Source: an uncultured Chryseobacterium sp. (GTDB lineage: Bacteria; Bacteroidota; Bacteroidia; Flavobacteriales; Weeksellaceae). From it: 64,000 nt of DNA. The position numbers were made by a program, and so were the translations under genes. Shown here in pieces: positions 26,903 to 35,263 of the stretch. Below the pieces are notes generated by a model that was not told where the DNA came from, made no database searches, and saw nothing but the letters and a program-made list of their open reading frames with translations. The DNA lies in NCBI GenBank assembly GCA_913776245.1, contig CAJYLO010000026.1, positions 62,001 through 126,000 of the forward strand, read 5' to 3'. Position 1 is the first letter of the stretch; each line of letters begins with the position of its first letter.

Positions 26903-29900
26903 ATGAAATTAACAACCATAAATATACAGGGGAACATTTTCACCAGCGAAATTCTTGAAAAAATTCGTCAGGATGATATCAGTTTTCAGAAACCCCAAGA
27001 TTTTGGATTAAAACCCAGTGAATTAGTCCGTGATGAGATAAATAACGCTTGGAGCCTGCTCAATACACATTGGCAAATCTTTAAACAAAAAAGAAGTTCA
27101 TTTTCTGAAATAGATAAAGGAGTTTCTGAAACTCGTAAATATTGGATTATTCCGCTTCTCAATCTTTTAGGCTATCAGGTTGCACTTTCCAATGCGGAAA
27201 TTGTCAATGGAAAATCCTATGCTATATCTCACAGAGCTTCCAATAAAGATGGTTTTCCTATACATATTGTAGGCAGTGAACAGTCAATGGATAAAAAAGC
27301 CGAGAATGGGCCGAGATTATCGCCTCATTCGTTGGTACAGGAATATATTAATTCTACGGAATACATCTATGGCTTTGTAACCAATGGAAACTATTTCCGT
27401 ATATTGCGTGATGCTACTCGACTCTCACGATTAAGTTATCTGGAATTCAATTTGGAACAAATGATGGAGGAAGGGCATTACGCTGAATTTGCTATTTTTT
27501 ACCGTTTGTTGCACGCTTCGCGTATCAATGATAAAAAAGAAGATGGGAAAGATGCTACGCTTGAATATTATCATAATGAGGCTTTAGCATCAGGTTCACG
27601 CATCCGTGAGCGGCTAAGTATGGCTGTAGAAAATTCAATAGTCACTTTGGCTAACGGTTTACTTTCACAACAAGAAAACACGGAATTAAGAATTGCTTTT
27701 GAAACAGGAAAGCTTTCAGCAAAAGATTATTATCTGCACATCTTAAGATCTGTTTATCGAATATTATTTCTATTAGTTATTGAAGAGCGAAATCTGATTT
27801 ACAAAGAGAACTTAACCGAAGATGAAAAGAAGCTAAAGGATATTTATTATCAATATTACAGCATTCAGCGCCTAACATTTTTAGTTAATAAAGCCATTTA
27901 TATTGACCCAAAGAAAACAGACTTATGGCAATCACTAATGACAACGTTCAGACTTTTTGAAGATCGAAGTTATGGTAAAGAATTGGGAATTGATGCACTA
28001 AGTTCCGGAATCTTTAATCAAAATGCTATCAATAGCATCGAATCAACTACTTTAAACAATAGGGACGTTCTTAATGTCTTTAAATCCCTCGTCACATTTG
28101 AAAATGAAAACAGACAGATAATTAGAGTAAATTATGCTGACTTAGATGTAGAAGAATTTGGTTCAGTATATGAAGGACTTTTAGAATTTGAACCGGTAGT
28201 AGAAAATGACGTATTTCGATTTAAACAAGGCGATACAAGATCTTCATCAGGCTCACATTATACTCCTGAAGAATTAGTAAAGCCATTAATCACACATTCT
28301 CTGGATTATATTATTGCCGAGAAATTAAAAGAAGTTGATCCTGAAAAATCACTATTGAGTATTACGGTATGTGATGTCGCCTGTGGAAGTGGGCACATCT
28401 TACTTTCCGCTGCAAGGAGAATTGGATTTGAACTGGCAAGGATAAGAAGCAATGAAGATCAACCTACGCCGTCTGTTTTACGTATAGCAATTCGTGATGT
28501 AATCAAAAACTGTATTTATGGTGTCGATTTAAATCCTTTAGCGGTAGAATTATGTAAAGTAGCTTTATGGTTAGAAGCCCATGATCCAGGAGAGCCTTTG
28601 AATTTTTTAGACCACCATATTAAAAATGGTAATGCTATTGTAGGATTAGCGCATTATGAAGAACTTCAAAATGGTATTGCTAGTGAAGCTTTTAAGGCTC
28701 TTCCAAATGATGAAAAAACAATAGCTTCCACTTTTAAAAAACGTAATGATGATGAGCGTAAATCGCAGATGAGCGAACTTTTTGATTTAAATACTGTTAA
28801 TGAAGATTTTGTAGACGTACAAAAATCTATAAACCAGTTTAACCAAATGCCGGAAAACACTTCCGAGCAGATTGAAAAAAAAGCCAAAGCCTATGAAGAC
28901 TTAACCAATGGCAAAAAATGGTTTAGACTTAAACAACTGGCTAACTTACAAGTTGCACAGTTCTTTATTCCCAAAATAACAGAAAATAAGGAAAAACTCA
29001 CCACACATAGTAAATACAAAACCTATTTAAATTCTGGTTCTCAGATTTTAGATCGAAGAGCAAGTATGGCAATAGCGGAGCAAAAAAAGTTTTTTCATTG
29101 GTTCCTGGAGTTTCCAGAAGTTTTCCAACAAGGTGGTTTTGATTGTATTTTAGGTAATCCACCATTCTTAGGAGGACAAAAACTTACTGGAAATTATGGC
29201 ACAAACTTCCTTGAGTATTTAAAACATACTTATAGACCGATTGGAGCAGTAGATTTAGTTACTTATTTTTTCAGAAGAATCTTTGATGTAATCAAAACAA
29301 ATGGATTTCAGTCTTTAATTTCTACGAATACTATCGCTCAAGGTTCTGCGCGTGAAGGCGGGTTAGATGTGATATGTTTAAGCAATGGAGTTATTAATCA
29401 TGCGATTCGTTCTATGAAATGGCCAGGCCAAGCTGCTGTTGAAGTTTCTCTTATCACCATCCACAAAGGTGAATGGGAAAATCAGTTTGTTTTAGACGGC
29501 AAACAGGTAGAGAGAATTACTTCTTATTTGGATGATTCCGAAGTTATGGGAAAACCTATGCCGTTGTCATCGAACAAAGGGAAGAGTTTTCAAGGTAGCA
29601 TAGTATTGGGAAAGGGATTTGTTTTATCCATCGAAAAAGCGAAAGAATTAATAAAAAAAGATCCACGAAATAAGGATGTCCTTTTCCCATATTTAAATGG
29701 TGATGACTTAAATAATGATCCAGAACAAAAACCGTCGAGATGGGTCATAAATTTCTTTGATTGGGATGAAGAAAAAGCAAAAACCTATCCTGACTGTTAT
29801 GAGATTGTTGAAAGATTAGTTAAACCCGAAAGGCAACGCTGGCAAAAAGACAATGAAGATAATGATATTGTTGGTATGTATGCCTTAAGAAAACCATTAC

Positions 29901-30739
29901 CTCAAAAGTGGTGGATATATGGTGAAAAAAGACCTGCTCTGTATAATACCATATCTGAGTTAGACCAGGTAATGGTTATTGCGGAAGTTACTAAATATGT
30001 CAGCTTTGTTCTTATCCCTGTAGATTTAGTATTTATGCACACCTTGAAGGTCATCTCCAATTCAGATTGGGAGAATATTGCAATGCTAAATTCATCGATA
30101 TATGCTGAATGGGCTTGGAAATATTCCTCGACTATGGGCAGCGGAACTTTGAGATATACACCTTCAACTAGCTATGAAACTTTTCCATTTAAAAATATAC
30201 AAAATTCTATACTTGCTTCTGTTGGAGAGAAGTTTTACTATACTCGAAAAGACCTAATGCAAGTTGTACAACTTGGATTAACTGATATTTACAACTTAAT
30301 TCACAACAAAAAAGTAAAATATATTACTCGCGAGGAGTTTGAAATTGAAGAAAAGCAATTTGGAAAAACTTATGGAAAAACTGCTTTAAAACTTAAAAAG
30401 TGTAACACATACACAAATTATATATACATAATCCAACGAATAGAAAAACTTCGTTTATTAATTGTAGAAATGGATAGGGCTGTAGTAAATTTATATGATT
30501 GGTCGGATATTGAGCTTAATCATTCATTCTACGAATTGGACTATTTACCTAAGAATGACAGAATCCGTTTTTCTATTCATCCTTCCGCAAAAAAAGAACT
30601 TCTAAAGCGACTACTACTATTGAATTTACAGGAATATCATGAGAATTCTATGGTTAGCAATCTAAATAAAAGTATCAGCAAAAAAGGAAAGAAAGTTAGT
30701 TCAATAATTATAAGCAATACTTTATTTCCCGAAGATTAA
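26903..30739 (+). CDS. Eco57I/PglX-type N6-adenine DNA methylase with a switchable C-terminal half
   Basis: 1278 residues. The SAM motif VCDVACGSGHILLSAARRIG (about 488-507) and catalytic NPPF in ILGNPPFLGGQKL (about 748-760) mark an N6-adenine methylase; the N-terminal 450 residues are helical and typical of DrmMI/PglX/type IIG enzymes. The C-terminal 397 residues (from M882, MGKPMPL) carry the likely target-recognition part. An 18-bp repeat (29545-29562) lies exactly at this junction, and an inverted alternative copy lies at 30736-31800. The gene follows the SNF2 helicase by two bases and is cotranscribed. It probably marks host DNA for the restriction role of the two helicases. The 3' end shares a hairpin with the copy. 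Confidence 0.85.
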   Translation: MKLTTINIQGNIFTSEILEKIRQDDISFQKPQDFGLKPSELVRDEINNAWSLLNTHWQIFKQKRSSFSEIDKGVSETRKYWIIPLLNLLGYQVALSNAEIVNGKSYAISHRASNKDGFPIHIVGSEQSMDKKAENGPRLSPHSLVQEYINSTEYIYGFVTNGNYFRILRDATRLSRLSYLEFNLEQMMEEGHYAEFAIFYRLLHASRINDKKEDGKDATLEYYHNEALASGSRIRERLSMAVENSIVTLANGLLSQQENTELRIAFETGKLSAKDYYLHILRSVYRILFLLVIEERNLIYKENLTEDEKKLKDIYYQYYSIQRLTFLVNKAIYIDPKKTDLWQSLMTTFRLFEDRSYGKELGIDALSSGIFNQNAINSIESTTLNNRDVLNVFKSLVTFENENRQIIRVNYADLDVEEFGSVYEGLLEFEPVVENDVFRFKQGDTRSSSGSHYTPEELVKPLITHSLDYIIAEKLKEVDPEKSLLSITVCDVACGSGHILLSAARRIGFELARIRSNEDQPTPSVLRIAIRDVIKNCIYGVDLNPLAVELCKVALWLEAHDPGEPLNFLDHHIKNGNAIVGLAHYEELQNGIASEAFKALPNDEKTIASTFKKRNDDERKSQMSELFDLNTVNEDFVDVQKSINQFNQMPENTSEQIEKKAKAYEDLTNGKKWFRLKQLANLQVAQFFIPKITENKEKLTTHSKYKTYLNSGSQILDRRASMAIAEQKKFFHWFLEFPEVFQQGGFDCILGNPPFLGGQKLTGNYGTNFLEYLKHTYRPIGAVDLVTYFFRRIFDVIKTNGFQSLISTNTIAQGSAREGGLDVICLSNGVINHAIRSMKWPGQAAVEVSLITIHKGEWENQFVLDGKQVERITSYLDDSEVMGKPMPLSSNKGKSFQGSIVLGKGFVLSIEKAKELIKKDPRNKDVLFPYLNGDDLNNDPEQKPSRWVINFFDWDEEKAKTYPDCYEIVERLVKPERQRWQKDNEDNDIVGMYALRKPLPQKWWIYGEKRPALYNTISELDQVMVIAEVTKYVSFVLIPVDLVFMHTLKVISNSDWENIAMLNSSIYAEWAWKYSSTMGSGTLRYTPSTSYETFPFKNIQNSILASVGEKFYYTRKDLMQVVQLGLTDIYNLIHNKKVKYITREEFEIEEKQFGKTYGKTALKLKKCNTYTNYIYIIQRIEKLRLLIVEMDRAVVNLYDWSDIELNHSFYELDYLPKNDRIRFSIHPSAKKELLKRLLLLNLQEYHENSMVSNLNKSISKKGKKVSSIIISNTLFPED
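29545..29562 (+). repeat. inverted repeat IR-L of the methylase switch
   Basis: TATGGGAAAACCTATGCC is the exact reverse complement of 31784-31801. It encodes the start of MGKPMP at codon 882 of the methylase. Sequence identity between the two copies stops at both ends of this 18-mer at DNA level. Confidence 0.95.
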
Positions 30740-30755
30740 AATAACTTCGGGAAAT
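30724..30755. terminator. bidirectional hairpin shared by two converging frames
   Basis: Arms ATTTCCCGAAG (30724-30734) and CTTCGGGAAAT (30745-30755) flank a 10-nt loop that contains the end of both the methylase and the inverted copy. Being symmetric, it would end transcription from whichever half is joined to the promoter. Confidence 0.85.
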
Positions 30756-31800
30756 GATTTTCTCTATTGATGAACTTTTTAGACTTGGTCTTAATTTTAG
30801 AGTTTTTAGATTTTTCGTCAATGTAAAGTTGTTGATTGAGTATGAATAAACGTTTTAAAATCTCCTTACGTGCGTCTGGATGAATAGAAAAACGGATTCT
30901 GTCATTCTCAGGAAGAAAATCAATCTCGTAAAATTCATGTTTAAGAAGTATGTCATTCCAACCGTAAGAAGTTAATACTGCTTCATCTAATTTGCAATGT
31001 AATTCACGCACCTGATTTAAATCGTTAATAATTGATCCAGAAATAGATACATTTCTTGTATTTATAAGATTATATAGCTCTGTAAGTCCTATTTCTTGAC
31101 GTAATGTTATTGATTTTCGTAAATTATTCAATTTTGATGCTATAGCCTTTATATTATCTATATTACTTTTATCTGGAAAAGGAAACCCTTCAAATGCGAT
31201 ACCCGCAGAATATCTAAGAGTTGCAGACCCTTTGGTAGAACTATTTTTCCATGCCCATGCATCATGTATTGAAGACGAAAGAATGCCAAAGTCATAAAAT
31301 GTTGAGAGTGAAAAGATAATTATAGAATCGGTAAATACTATATTTCGACTGTTTTGAAAATCAATTATAAGATATTTAGTATTTCTATTGATCGCCATTA
31401 CCTGGTCTAACTCAGATATAGCACGTTCGAGAGCTTTTCTCCATGCTCCAAATTGCCACCAATTTGTTTTTACAGATTTATTCCAAGAGTTTTTCGTTTC
31501 ATCATAAGAATCTCTTTCTGGCTTTACTAGCCTTTCAACTATATCAAAGCAGTCTGGATAGCTCCGAGCCTTCTCTTCCGACCAATCGAAAAAGTTAATC
31601 ACCCAGCGAGATGGCTTTTGGGTAGGGCTGTTATTGAGATCATCTCCATTAAGGTAAGGAAATAGAACTTCTTTATTTCTTGAATCTTTAGCGATGAGTT
31701 TGTGAGCTTCTTCTGGCGTTAATATAAAACCTTTTCCAAGAACAATACTTCCCTGAAAACTTTTACCAGAATTACTTTTTAAAGGCATAGGTTTTCCCAT
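30736..31800 (-). CDS. silent alternative C-terminal half of the methylase
   Basis: 354 residues beginning MGKPMPLKSNSGKSFQGSIV, clearly homologous to residues 882-1278 of the methylase (shared pieces: PYLNGDDLNN, KPSRWVINFFDW, YPDC.DIVERLVKPER, ISELDQVM, NDRIRFSIHP). It has no SAM motif or NPPF and thus cannot act alone. A TAG lies in frame five codons upstream of the ATG and no promoter is seen, so it should be silent as it stands. The middle (about residues 110-270) is most divergent, as expected for a different target-recognition domain. It overlaps the methylase stop by four bases in the convergent direction. Confidence 0.85.
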   Translation of the reverse strand: MGKPMPLKSNSGKSFQGSIVLGKGFILTPEEAHKLIAKDSRNKEVLFPYLNGDDLNNSPTQKPSRWVINFFDWSEEKARSYPDCFDIVERLVKPERDSYDETKNSWNKSVKTNWWQFGAWRKALERAISELDQVMAINRNTKYLIIDFQNSRNIVFTDSIIIFSLSTFYDFGILSSSIHDAWAWKNSSTKGSATLRYSAGIAFEGFPFPDKSNIDNIKAIASKLNNLRKSITLRQEIGLTELYNLINTRNVSISGSIINDLNQVRELHCKLDEAVLTSYGWNDILLKHEFYEIDFLPENDRIRFSIHPDARKEILKRLFILNQQLYIDEKSKNSKIKTKSKKFINRENHFPKLF

Positions 31801-31801
31801 A
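31784..31801 (-). repeat. inverted repeat IR-R of the methylase switch
   Basis: GGCATAGGTTTTCCCATA is the reverse complement of 29545-29562. It covers the first codons of the silent half. Together with IR-L it defines the crossover site. Confidence 0.95.
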
Positions 31802-31902
31802 TCTGCAAATACCTAAGCATAGCTGTTGATTTGTATCAGTTTAAATATCTCTATATTGTAATTTAAACATTTATTTACTTCACAAATACTTCACTTGTAA
31901 TT

Positions 31903-33060
31903 ATGAGTATACAGATAAGCTATCGCTTTGTAATAAAAAAAGAAAAGAACAAAGAAGGGTTATACCCAATTTATTTAAGAGCATTTTTAAAAGGAAAGAA
32001 AATAGAAATTGCTACGCCTGTAAAAATTCCTATGCGAGACTGGTCATTGAGAAGTCAGAGGGTGAAATCTCAAAATAATCATTATGTAAGGTATAATATC
32101 ATATTGGACGCAATAGATAAAAAGTCCATCAAGTTGCTGGTGGACAATTTTTTAAATGAAGAATATCCTTTATCATTAGTACAGTTCAAAGACCGATTAC
32201 TAGGCTTGAATCATAATTTAACAGAACAAAATTTTACTGAGTACATTCTCAGTTATTTAGAAGAACATAAAACAAAATTTAAGTCAGAAACTTGGTTCGG
32301 ATATAAATCTCAGATTTCCAAGCTTCTTAAATTCAAGAAAGAAATTCTCTTTTCAGATATTAATGAAAAATTCATAAATGACTACAAAGAATATATGCTA
32401 AAAACTTTGAGCAATAATGAAAATACTGCTAGTAAAAGCTTGAGAGTGCTACGAACATTTGTAAATATCTCTATGCGCTTCGGCTACATAAAAACGAATC
32501 CATTTCAATATACTTCCATAAAAAAAGTTGATGGTAAGAGAGATTTTCTTTCCATTAAAGAGCTTAACAAACTTACCGATTATTATTCAAAAAATAATTT
32601 AATGAAACCATTAGAGAAAAATATTCTCAGTTATTTTTTATTTGCTTGCTATACAGGGCTTCGGTTTTCTGATTTAAAGACATTCTCGACCGACTCTATA
32701 ATTGATAATTCTATACATCTTCGTATGCATAAAACCGGGTATTTAGTAAATATTCCCCTAAGTAAAAAAGCAAAAATGTTTCTTCCATCAAAAACTTGTG
32801 AGGGAAGCAATGTTTTCAGAATGTATTGTAACAAAGTGACCAATAAAGTATTAAAAAGAATAGGAACAGAGCTTGGTTTTAACAAGAAGCTTACTTGTCA
32901 TGTAGCCAGACATACATTTGCTACTACGTCAATCTCATTAGGAATTCCAATAGAAGTAGTGAGTAAATTATTAGGACATACTAGCATTCGTACAACGCAA
33001 GTTTACGCAAAAATAGTTGACACAGTTAAAATAAAGGAAATGAAAAAGTGGGATAAGTAA
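31903..33060 (+). CDS. tyrosine recombinase, probable invertase of the methylase segment
   Basis: 385 residues. N-terminal Arm-DNA-binding part (YRFVIKKEKNKEGLYPIYLR), SAM-like core-binding domain (about 105-200), then the catalytic domain with the first arginine in CYTGLRFSDL, H-x-x-R in HVARHTFATT, LLGHTSIRTT and the nucleophilic tyrosine in QVYAKI. All catalytic residues (R, K region, H-x-x-R, H, Y) are present. It starts 102 bp from IR-R of the methylase segment and points away from it, the usual arrangement of invertases next to their target in Bacteroidota. It is convergent with a second recombinase. It could instead be a second integrase; position favours the inversion role. Confidence 0.85.
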   Translation: MSIQISYRFVIKKEKNKEGLYPIYLRAFLKGKKIEIATPVKIPMRDWSLRSQRVKSQNNHYVRYNIILDAIDKKSIKLLVDNFLNEEYPLSLVQFKDRLLGLNHNLTEQNFTEYILSYLEEHKTKFKSETWFGYKSQISKLLKFKKEILFSDINEKFINDYKEYMLKTLSNNENTASKSLRVLRTFVNISMRFGYIKTNPFQYTSIKKVDGKRDFLSIKELNKLTDYYSKNNLMKPLEKNILSYFLFACYTGLRFSDLKTFSTDSIIDNSIHLRMHKTGYLVNIPLSKKAKMFLPSKTCEGSNVFRMYCNKVTNKVLKRIGTELGFNKKLTCHVARHTFATTSISLGIPIEVVSKLLGHTSIRTTQVYAKIVDTVKIKEMKKWDK

Positions 33061-33076
33061 AATAATATTAAAATCA

Positions 33077-33115
33077 AATATCACAGTATCTAGTCAAATT
33101 CGACACTGTGATATT
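33077..33115. terminator. bidirectional terminator between convergent recombinases
   Basis: Arms AATATCACAGT (33077-33087) and ACTGTGATATT (33105-33115) lie in the 67-bp gap between the two recombinase stops, followed by a T-rich run on the plus strand. Confidence 0.85.
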
Positions 33116-33127
33116 CTTTGATTTTTA

Positions 33128-34339
33128 TCATTGAGATTTCCCTTTTAAAATAGCCATATCATCACTCACTTTCTTATCTAAAATCTTCGCATAATGCTGA
33201 GTAGTCTTAATATTGGTATGCCCAAGCATTTTACTTACACTTTCAATGGGAACACCATTGGATAAGGTAACAGTTGTAGCGAAAGTATGCCTTGCAATAT
33301 GGAAAGTTAAATCCTTATTGATTCCACAAACGCTAGCAATTTCTTTGAGATAGGAATTCATTTTCTGATTACTCAAAACAGGGAATAAAACATCTGAATT
33401 GACGCATTGCGGATGATTCTCATATTTTAAAACCATTTCCTGAGCCACAGGCAATAACGGAACCCTGGTTGAGGTATCGGTCTTTTGACGGTGGGTAAAA
33501 ATCCATTGATCACCATCAATCCCAACGTTGATGTTAGACTTAGACAATTGCTTGACATCCACGTAAGCCAATCCGGTGTAGCAGCTAAATAGAAAAATGT
33601 CCCGAACTTGGTTCAATCGGTCTGATGTAAATTCCTTTTCGTAGATCATCTGAATTTCTTCTTTTGTAAGATAAGGACGTTCCACAGCTTTTATTTTTGC
33701 TTTGTAACCTAGAAAAGGATCTTTGGTCAGCCAACCGTGCGCCATGCACAAACGAATGATCTTTTTGAAATTTTTGAGGTATTTAACGGCTGTATTGTTT
33801 GCACATTTACGCACACTGCGCAACCAGAAATCATAATCACTGATAAAACCGTGATCGATTTGCGTGATATCAATATCAGAAACTTTGTACTTCCAGTTAA
33901 TGAATTCCTGTGTATGCTTTAAAGAAGTTTTATAACGCTCTAATGTTCCTGGGGCAAAATCCTGACCGACCAAAGCTTCTACTTTGTCATTATGCTCCTG
34001 GAATATCGGAATAAGCATTCTTTGCTCGATATCGGTTCCAAGCAGTTTAGATTTTAAACTCTCTGCTGTCACAAAGTTTTCTTCTTTCAGCATCAGGTAG
34101 TGGAAATCGTAAACTTTCTGCTCCAAGGTTTTAAGATAAAGATTCAGTGTTTTAGCTTCTTGCGAACTACCCAATGCCTTGTGTGCTTTAACATCCCATT
34201 TCTTTGGATCGATATACCTTTTGGCAGCAATATCGGCTGCCTTGCCGTCTATCGTGATTCTTAAGTAGATGGGAGCGGTTCCGTTTGTTCTGATTTTATT
34301 CTTTTTGATAAAGAATAACAGGTTGAATGTTTTGTTCAT
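33128..34339 (-). CDS. integrative-element tyrosine integrase (CTnDOT-like)
   Basis: 403 residues. The N-terminal arm-binding part (NLLFFIKKNKIRTNGTAPIY) and SAM-like domain precede a catalytic domain with HIARHTFATTV, MLGHTNIKTT and tyrosine in QHYAKI. At the place of the first arginine the sequence is CYTGLAYVDV, that is Ala instead of Arg; loss of this residue is known for IntDOT-type integrases and common in this phylum. The gene starts 252 bp from the 3' end of tRNA-Ser and faces away from it. Between them lie three copies of a 14-bp motif that resemble arm-type sites. It is therefore the likely integrase of the island at about 14.6-34.6 kb. Confidence 0.85.
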   Translation of the reverse strand: MNKTFNLLFFIKKNKIRTNGTAPIYLRITIDGKAADIAAKRYIDPKKWDVKAHKALGSSQEAKTLNLYLKTLEQKVYDFHYLMLKEENFVTAESLKSKLLGTDIEQRMLIPIFQEHNDKVEALVGQDFAPGTLERYKTSLKHTQEFINWKYKVSDIDITQIDHGFISDYDFWLRSVRKCANNTAVKYLKNFKKIIRLCMAHGWLTKDPFLGYKAKIKAVERPYLTKEEIQMIYEKEFTSDRLNQVRDIFLFSCYTGLAYVDVKQLSKSNINVGIDGDQWIFTHRQKTDTSTRVPLLPVAQEMVLKYENHPQCVNSDVLFPVLSNQKMNSYLKEIASVCGINKDLTFHIARHTFATTVTLSNGVPIESVSKMLGHTNIKTTQHYAKILDKKVSDDMAILKGKSQ

Positions 34340-34438
34340 TGTGTGATAACTTTAATTGATTAATAATTTACTTTTTGTTACCACTTTTTGCAAGATGTCC
34401 ATTCTTTAAACTGCCTATTGGTCGGGTTTTACTTGATT

Positions 34439-34507
34439 TTTCGTGACCCATTTTTGTAATTTTTTGAATGGGACACGAAATAGGACATATAAATCGTGAC
34501 CTATTTT
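34439..34507. repeat. three 14-bp arm-type motifs beside the integrase
   Basis: TCGTGACCCATTTT at 34441-34454 and TCGTGACCTATTTT at 34494-34507 are direct copies, and 34465-34478 holds an inverted relative (TCGTGTCCCATT on the minus strand). Copies one and two form a 14-bp inverted repeat with one mismatch (34439-34452 and 34467-34480). Position between integrase start and tRNA suits integrase arm-binding sites of an attachment region. Confidence 0.6.
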
Positions 34508-34535
34508 GGTTTTTTTTGATACTGCGCTAAAACAA

Positions 34536-34569
34536 AAAACGCTGTAAACATTGATGTTTACAGCGTTTT
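34536..34569. terminator. tRNA-Ser terminator hairpin
   Basis: Arms AAAACGCTGTAAACAT and ATGTTTACAGCGTTTT (16 bp, 2-nt loop) lie 22 bp past the 3' end of the tRNA. On the minus strand they are followed by a T-rich tract. It ends tRNA transcription before the island. Confidence 0.9.
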
Positions 34570-34590
34570 AGCTTATTTTGGTTTCCCAAC

Positions 34591-34678
34591 TGGCGGAGAG
34601 TGAGGGATTCGAACCCCCGGACCTGTTACAGTCAACAGTTTTCAAGACTGCCGCAATCGACCACTCTGCCAACTCTCC
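34591..34678 (-). tRNA. tRNA-Ser(TGA)
   Basis: 88 nt on the minus strand with encoded CCA. The acceptor stem GGAGAGT pairs with ACTCTCC, the T-loop reads GGTTCGAATCC, the anticodon loop is CTTGAAA (anticodon TGA), and a long variable arm is present, as for class II serine tRNAs. Its 3' end faces the integrase, so it probably serves as the island's insertion site. A second copy of the 3' end, which would mark the other border, was not found in the window. Confidence 0.97.
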
Positions 34679-34789
34679 TTACTTATCACGATTTCTCGTT
34701 TTCAGTGGTGCAAATATAGAAAGCTTTTGCATTAAGACCAAATTATTTTGACTAAAAAGTTTTAAAGTGCTTATTATCAAAATCAAAAA

Positions 34790-35155
34790 TTAACTTTTCA
34801 TACATTGAAATCCCAGGAATACCATCAAAATACCGATAATCAGACTCCCCAAAGCATAAAGAACCAGCATTAGATAGTTGGAATTTTGCCACAAAGAAAA
34901 GTTTTCAGCGGAGAATGTTGAAAATGTGGTATAACCACCGCAAAGTCCTGTTATAAGAAGGTATTTCAGAGAATTGTCCGTCTTGATAAAATAAGCAGAA
35001 AGAAGACCAATCAGGAAACAACCCGTCATATTCACAATAAAAGTTCCCATTGGAAAAGCATTGTAATTCCAAAGTTTCTGAGTGTAATTGGAAATCAGAA
35101 AACGGAAAACACTGCCCGCACCGCCGCCCAGAAAGATATAGATCAGATTTCTCAT
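34790..35155 (-). CDS. crcB: fluoride channel CrcB/FluC
   Basis: 121 residues with four membrane helices. The N-terminus has the family motif GGGAGSVFRFLIS; helix 2 starts GTFIVNMTGCFLIGLL with the conserved Asn; helix 3 carries GLCGGYTTFSTFSAENF, the GGxTTFSTF fluoride pathway with conserved phenylalanines. The protein forms a dual-topology dimer that exports fluoride. It stands alone and is a typical chromosomal gene, marking the return to core sequence after the tRNA. No fluoride riboswitch was recognised upstream. Confidence 0.95.
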   Translation of the reverse strand: MRNLIYIFLGGGAGSVFRFLISNYTQKLWNYNAFPMGTFIVNMTGCFLIGLLSAYFIKTDNSLKYLLITGLCGGYTTFSTFSAENFSLWQNSNYLMLVLYALGSLIIGILMVFLGFQCMKS

Positions 35156-35243
35156 GATGCTAAAGTATGAAAAAAGAGCCTTATTTAAGTAGATTTATCT
35201 GTAAACCTTATGGCAATAATAGCCATCCAACCACATAATTTCC

Positions 35244-35251
35244 TATTTTTG
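35244..35251 (+). promoter_or_regulatory. -7 box TATTTTTG of the two-component operon
   Basis: TATTTTTG fits TAnnTTTG and ends 12 bp before the ATG of the response regulator, so the leader would be only a few bases long, as is common in this phylum. A clear -33 element at the right distance is missing. Confidence 0.5.
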
Positions 35252-35263
35252 TAATCATTAGTT

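Larger units (their letters stand above)
29545..31801. other. 2257-bp invertible segment swapping methylase C-terminal halves
   Basis: The segment is bounded by an 18-bp perfect inverted repeat. On the left it carries the last 397 codons of the methylase; on the right, in opposite direction, 354 codons of a homologous but divergent C-terminal half. Both are in the same reading phase relative to the repeat. Inversion would fuse codons 1-881 to the other half, giving a 1235-residue methylase. A tyrosine recombinase gene starts 102 bp beyond the right repeat. The inversion itself is inferred from the arrangement. Confidence 0.85.

Noticed and set aside
30736..31800. independent second methylase gene
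   Set aside because: It lacks the SAM-binding and NPPF motifs, has an in-frame stop just upstream and begins at the inverted repeat, so it is a silent half, not a full gene.
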